NCBI RefSeq assembly: GCF_000412675.1
Contig: NC_021505.1
Location: 4,954,501-5,018,500 of the forward strand
DNA length: 64,000 nt
Direction of reading: 5' to 3'
From: Pseudomonas putida NBRC 14164
Lineage (GTDB): Bacteria; Pseudomonadota; Gammaproteobacteria; Pseudomonadales; Pseudomonadaceae
Made by a program: the position numbers and the translations under genes. A model generated the notes under the pieces. The model was not told the origin of the DNA. It worked only from the letters and a program-made list of their open reading frames with translations, and did not search any database. Shown here in pieces: positions 60,731-64,000 of the stretch. The first letter of the stretch is position 1. Each line of letters begins with the position of its first letter.

Positions 60731-61156
60731 TTAGCGAGTGGTTACCTCGGTAGCAGCGAAGAAGTAAGCGATTTCGCGAGCAGCAGCAGCTTCGGAGTCC
60801 GAACCGTGAACGGCGTTGGCGTCGATCGACTCGGCGAAGTCAGCACGGATGGTGCCGGCAGCTGCTTCTTTAGGGTTGGTAGCGCCCATCAGCTCGCGGT
60901 TCAGAGCGATGGCGTTTTCGCCTTCCAGAACCTGAACAACAACCGGGCCGGAAGTCATGAAGGCAACCAGGTCACCGAAGAAGCCGCGAGCGCTGTGCTC
61001 AGCGTAGAAGCCTTCGGCTTCGGCTTTGGACAGTTGCTTGATTTTCGAGGCAACGATTTTCAGGCCGGCTTCTTCAAAGCGAGTGGTGATCTTGCCGATG
61101 ACGTTTTTGGCAACTGCGTCAGGCTTGATGATCGAGAAAGTACGTTGAACAGCCAT
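60731..61156 (-). CDS. ndk: Nucleoside diphosphate kinase
   Basis: A 141-residue kinase that balances NTP pools by a phosphohistidine intermediate. Active His117 is in ANAVHGSDS, and the nucleotide-binding start is AVQRTFSIIKPDAV. The family length is 141-143 residues. A terminator hairpin at 61192-61216 separates it from iscX upstream, so it has its own promoter. ATG 61156 with TGGAG upstream. Confidence 0.97.
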   Translation of the reverse strand: MAVQRTFSIIKPDAVAKNVIGKITTRFEEAGLKIVASKIKQLSKAEAEGFYAEHSARGFFGDLVAFMTSGPVVVQVLEGENAIALNRELMGATNPKEAAAGTIRADFAESIDANAVHGSDSEAAAAREIAYFFAATEVTTR

Positions 61157-61191
61157 GGAAAACTCCAGAATATGAGTGTTACGAAAAATTA

Positions 61192-61216
61192 AACCCGCGA
61201 ATTATACGCGGGTTTC
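61192..61216 (-). terminator. Terminator at the end of the isc operon
   Basis: AAACCCGCG at 61192-61200 pairs with CGCGGGTTT at 61208-61216, loop AATTATA. On the minus strand it is followed by AATTTTTCG, a proper T-rich tail, 29 bases after the iscX stop. Confidence 0.85.
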
Positions 61217-61244
61217 AGGGGATTGCCTAACCTGCACATGACGC

Positions 61245-61445
61245 TTAGTCGGCTTCGTCGATCCAGGCGGCCTGGATTGCCTCAAGCACTTTCTCACCGC
61301 CGCGTGACGGATCGTCGCTGAACTCTGGCAATGCCAGCACCCAGCGGTGCAGGTCCACGAAATTCACATAACGAGGATCGACCTCAGGCTTGCTTTCTGC
61401 AAGCTGGATGGCGATCTCAAGTACATCAACCCATTTCAGACTCAT
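61245..61445 (-). CDS. iscX: Fe-S assembly protein IscX
   Basis: A 66-residue acidic protein (SLKWVDVLEIAIQLAESKPE; YVNFVDLHRWVLALPEFSDD) that binds IscS and iron and modulates cluster assembly. The length is the family standard. It is the last gene of hscB-hscA-fdx-iscX, ten bases after fdx. Confidence 0.96.
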   Translation of the reverse strand: MSLKWVDVLEIAIQLAESKPEVDPRYVNFVDLHRWVLALPEFSDDPSRGGEKVLEAIQAAWIDEAD

Positions 61446-61455
61446 GTACAGGACC

Positions 61456-61797
61456 TCAGTGCGGCGCTTCGGCAGCGTGGTTGAGCGAATACTTGGGGAT
61501 CTCGATAGTCAGGTCGGTATCGCCCACGACCACCTGGCAACCAAGGCGCGACTGCGCCTCCAGCCCCCATGCCTTGTCCAGCATGTCCTCTTCCAGCTCG
61601 TCGGCTTCTTCGAGCGAATCGAAGCCCTTGCGCACGATGCAGTGGCAAGTGGTGCAGGCCTTGACGCCGCCGCAGGCGCTTTCCATCTCGATGTGATGGT
61701 CGTGGGCCAGCTCCAGGATGTTGGTCCCGGGCTCGACCTCCACGGTCAGCCCTTCTGGGCAGAACTTCTCATGCGGCAGGAATGTCACCAGCGGCAT
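61456..61797 (-). CDS. fdx: Isc-type 2Fe-2S ferredoxin
   Basis: A 113-residue adrenodoxin-type ferredoxin. The cluster ligands are C42, C48 and C51 (ACGGVKACTTC) and C87 (LGCQVVVG); C53 is an additional cysteine typical of Isc ferredoxins. It supplies electrons for cluster assembly on IscU. Three bases separate it from hscA. Confidence 0.97.
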   Translation of the reverse strand: MPLVTFLPHEKFCPEGLTVEVEPGTNILELAHDHHIEMESACGGVKACTTCHCIVRKGFDSLEEADELEEDMLDKAWGLEAQSRLGCQVVVGDTDLTIEIPKYSLNHAAEAPH

Positions 61798-61800
61798 CGG

Positions 61801-63663
61801 TTACTCCTCGATCTCATTCAGGTTGCGCCCGGCCAGTGCGGCTTTGACCGTCGAATCAAGGCGACGGGCGGCAAATGCGTCGGTCACCTGCGACAGACGC
61901 TTGGTCTGTTGCTCGATGGCTGCGCCATCGGTGCCGGCCAGCAAATCACGTAGTTCTTGCATCTGGAATGCAATGGCGTCGCGCTCGTCGCTGCTAAGCA
62001 GGCGCTCACCGTCGGCGTCCAGGGCGCCCTGTACCGCTTCGAGCAAGCGCTCGCCGTCCACCTGGTGCTCACGCAACTGGCGGGCCTGCTTGTCGGAACC
62101 TGCGTGTTCGAAGGAGTCCTTGAGCATGCGGGCGATTTCGCCGTCGGTCAGGCCGTAGGACGGCTTGACCTGGATGCTGGCTTCCACACCCGAACCCAGT
62201 TCCCGGGCGGCAACGCTGAGCAGGCCGTCGGCATCCACCTGGAAGGTGACGCGAATTTTTGCCGCCCCGGCAACCATCGCCGGAATGCCGCGCAGCTCGA
62301 AGCGCGCCAACGAGCGGCAGTCGCTGATCAGCTCGCGCTCGCCCTGCAGCACGTGGATCATCATGGCCGACTGGCCATCTTTATACGTAGTGAACTCCTG
62401 GGCACGCGCCACCGGAATGGTGGTGTTGCGCGGGATCACTTTTTCCATCAGCCCACCCATGGTCTCAAGGCCCAGGGACAGCGGGATGACGTCAAGCAGC
62501 AGCAGTTCACCGCCTTCGCGGCGGTTCCCGGCCAGGGTATCGGCCTGGATGGCGGCACCGATGGCGACCACCTGATCAGGGTCGATCGAGGTCAGCGGCG
62601 TGCGGCCAAACAGTGTACCGACAGCCTCACGCACACGCGGTACGCGGGTCGAACCACCGACCATGACCACCGCACCTACCTCCTCAAGCTCGACACCGCT
62701 GTCGCGCACGGCGCGGCGGCAGGCCTTGAGGCTGCGGGCGATCAGCGGCTCGATCATGGCATCGAAGGCGGCCCGACTGAGCTCGCCCTGCCAGGCACCG
62801 TGACTGATGCTGACCACGTCAGCGTCGGTCAGGGCTTCCTTGGCGGCGCAGGCAGCCTGCAACAGCTGGCGCTGGGTACCCGGGTCGAGGTCGGAGGACA
62901 GGCCGGCCTGCTCGATTATCCAGCCAGCAATGGCGTGGTCGAAGTCGTCACCACCCAAAGCGGTATCACCGCCGGTGGCCAGCACTTCGAACACACCAGC
63001 AGTCAGGCGCAGGATCGAAATATCGAAAGTACCGCCACCCAGGTCATAGATGGCCACCAGGCCTTCGGCATTCTGGTCCAGGCCGTAGGCAACGGCAGCG
63101 GCAGTTGGCTCGTTGAGCAAGCGCAGCACGTTCAGGCCGGCCAGCTTGGCCGCATCCTTGGTCGCTTGGCGCTGAGCGTCGTCGAAATAAGCCGGCACGG
63201 TGATCACCGCGCCCACCAGGTCACCGCCCAGGGTCGCTTCGGCACGCTCACGCAGCACCTTGAGGATGTCAGCGGACACTTCCACCGGGCTCTTCGGCCC
63301 CTGGACGGTGTCGATGAACGGCATGTGCGATTCACCGCCAATGAAGCGGTACGGCAGCTGCTCACCCAATTGCTTGACGTCGGCCAGGCCGCGCCCCATA
63401 AGGCGCTTGACCGACAACACGGTGTTCAGCGGGTCACTGGCGGCCGCGTCGCGCGCAGCCTGGCCGACTTCAGTGTGGTCAGCCAGGTAGCGTACCGCAG
63501 AGGGCAGAATGACATTACCCTGCACATCGGGCAGGGGTTCGCTGCGACCGCTGCGTACGGCAGCGACCAGAGAATTGGTGGTACCCAGGTCGATACCCAC
63601 CGCCAGGCGGCGCTGGTGCGGCTGAGGGCTTTGACCGGGTTCGGCGATCTGCAGTAGGGCCAT
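61801..63663 (-). CDS. hscA: Fe-S cluster chaperone HscA (Hsp70 family)
   Basis: A 620-residue Hsp70 that, with HscB, drives cluster transfer from IscU. The nucleotide-binding domain opens with VGIDLGTTNSLVAAVRSGRS and contains AIYDLGGGTFDISILRLTAG. The substrate-binding domain begins near residue 385 (DVIPLSLGLETMGGLMEKV). It lacks the long C-terminal tail of DnaK, as expected for HscA. It follows hscB by 42 bases. Confidence 0.97.
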   Translation of the reverse strand: MALLQIAEPGQSPQPHQRRLAVGIDLGTTNSLVAAVRSGRSEPLPDVQGNVILPSAVRYLADHTEVGQAARDAAASDPLNTVLSVKRLMGRGLADVKQLGEQLPYRFIGGESHMPFIDTVQGPKSPVEVSADILKVLRERAEATLGGDLVGAVITVPAYFDDAQRQATKDAAKLAGLNVLRLLNEPTAAAVAYGLDQNAEGLVAIYDLGGGTFDISILRLTAGVFEVLATGGDTALGGDDFDHAIAGWIIEQAGLSSDLDPGTQRQLLQAACAAKEALTDADVVSISHGAWQGELSRAAFDAMIEPLIARSLKACRRAVRDSGVELEEVGAVVMVGGSTRVPRVREAVGTLFGRTPLTSIDPDQVVAIGAAIQADTLAGNRREGGELLLLDVIPLSLGLETMGGLMEKVIPRNTTIPVARAQEFTTYKDGQSAMMIHVLQGERELISDCRSLARFELRGIPAMVAGAAKIRVTFQVDADGLLSVAARELGSGVEASIQVKPSYGLTDGEIARMLKDSFEHAGSDKQARQLREHQVDGERLLEAVQGALDADGERLLSSDERDAIAFQMQELRDLLAGTDGAAIEQQTKRLSQVTDAFAARRLDSTVKAALAGRNLNEIEE

Positions 63664-63705
63664 GCTTATCTGAATACCTTAGGCGTCATCACGGGCAACG
63701 CCGGG

Positions 63706-64000
63706 TTAATCGTCGAGGCGCTCTTCCAGTTGGCGCACTTCTTGGGCGAGCTTGTCGAGGAACTGCATGCGGCGCATCAGGCGCTCGGCCTTGTCGCGCT
63801 CGGCAGGCACATCCCAGCAGGCGGCGAAATCCTCGTTCAGCGTGTCCTGGGCACCTTTGAGGCGCTTCTTGAACACGGCAACACCATCGAGGTCGGCTTC
63901 GTCCTGCAGCTCTTCAAGCTCTTCGCGCCACTGCATTTGCTGCAGCAGGAAGTCGGGGTCGTGGACCGTGACCTCCTGGGGCACTTCGTGGCCACCGATG
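63706..64000 (-). CDS. hscB: Co-chaperone HscB, 3' part
   Basis: About 98 codons of the C-terminal part are present; the 5' end, with the J domain, lies beyond the right edge. The visible part (VHDPDFLLQQMQWREELEEL; AERLMRRMQFLDKLAQEVRQ) is the three-helix IscU-binding domain. The frame continues without a stop to the window edge, so the internal GTG at 63984 is not the start. It is the upstream partner of hscA. Confidence 0.95.
   Translation of the reverse strand, partial: IGGHEVPQEVTVHDPDFLLQQMQWREELEELQDEADLDGVAVFKKRLKGAQDTLNEDFAACWDVPAERDKAERLMRRMQFLDKLAQEVRQLEERLDD

Overview
The window reads as a chromosomal segment of a fluorescent pseudomonad of the Pseudomonas putida group. The grounds are high GC, a gene order I recall from P. 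putida chromosomes (RoxSR, a dpp cluster with an OprD-type porin, prfC, an ornithine decarboxylase, a Fiu-type receptor with PiuC, then der-bamB-hisS-ispG-rodZ-pilF-rlmN-ndk-isc), and many paired REP palindromes between genes. Species is an inference from memory, not a search result. No rRNA, tRNA, CRISPR array or prophage was seen.

Layout. 1-1302: mreC (5' end only) and mreB on the minus strand, diverging from gatCAB (1508-4719, tRNA-dependent amidotransferase). 4855-8785: a small RlpA-like lipoprotein, a CaCA cation exchanger, an amino-acid permease and an AEC carrier. 9000-10816: the redox two-component pair RoxR/RoxS. 11018-22732: a SIMPL-domain protein, then a large peptide-uptake cluster with three DppA-like binding proteins, an OprD-family porin and DppBCDF. 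22866-23855: a 24-residue membrane microprotein and a four-helix membrane protein of unknown function. 24067-27845: a SnoaL/AraC-type regulator, an FAD oxidase, a cupin and a PotF-like binding protein, probably for amine or polyamine use. 27962-34160: prfC, a HigBA-like toxin-antitoxin pair, and a four-gene osmoprotectant ABC importer.

34297-38315 is a FecIRA-type iron signalling unit. It is followed by ornithine decarboxylase speC (38810-39973). An IS1182-like element (39992-41576) has inserted into the loop of the speC terminator. 41719-48474 holds a Sel1 protein, a PiuC-type hydroxylase, a Fiu-like TonB receptor and a PepSY-flavodoxin-reductase fusion, which together look like an iron-acquisition group. 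48604-50531 is an omega-amidase/aminotransferase pair. 50770-51621 is an AT-richer orphan RHS gene bounded by an imperfect direct repeat. 51927-64000 is conserved housekeeping: der, bamB, a TPR membrane protein, hisS, ispG, rodZ, pilF, rlmN, ndk, iscX, fdx, hscA and hscB (partial), all on the minus strand.

The strongest unusual observations are: the IS inside the tetraloop of a transcription terminator, with a GCAA target duplication; the RHS cassette between direct repeats; two probable ATT start codons (mreC and the cation exchanger), each with a good Shine-Dalgarno; the microprotein/membrane-protein pair; and a minus-strand terminator in the fecI-speC gap that no gene explains. I did not find a clearly new multi-gene defence or biosynthetic system.
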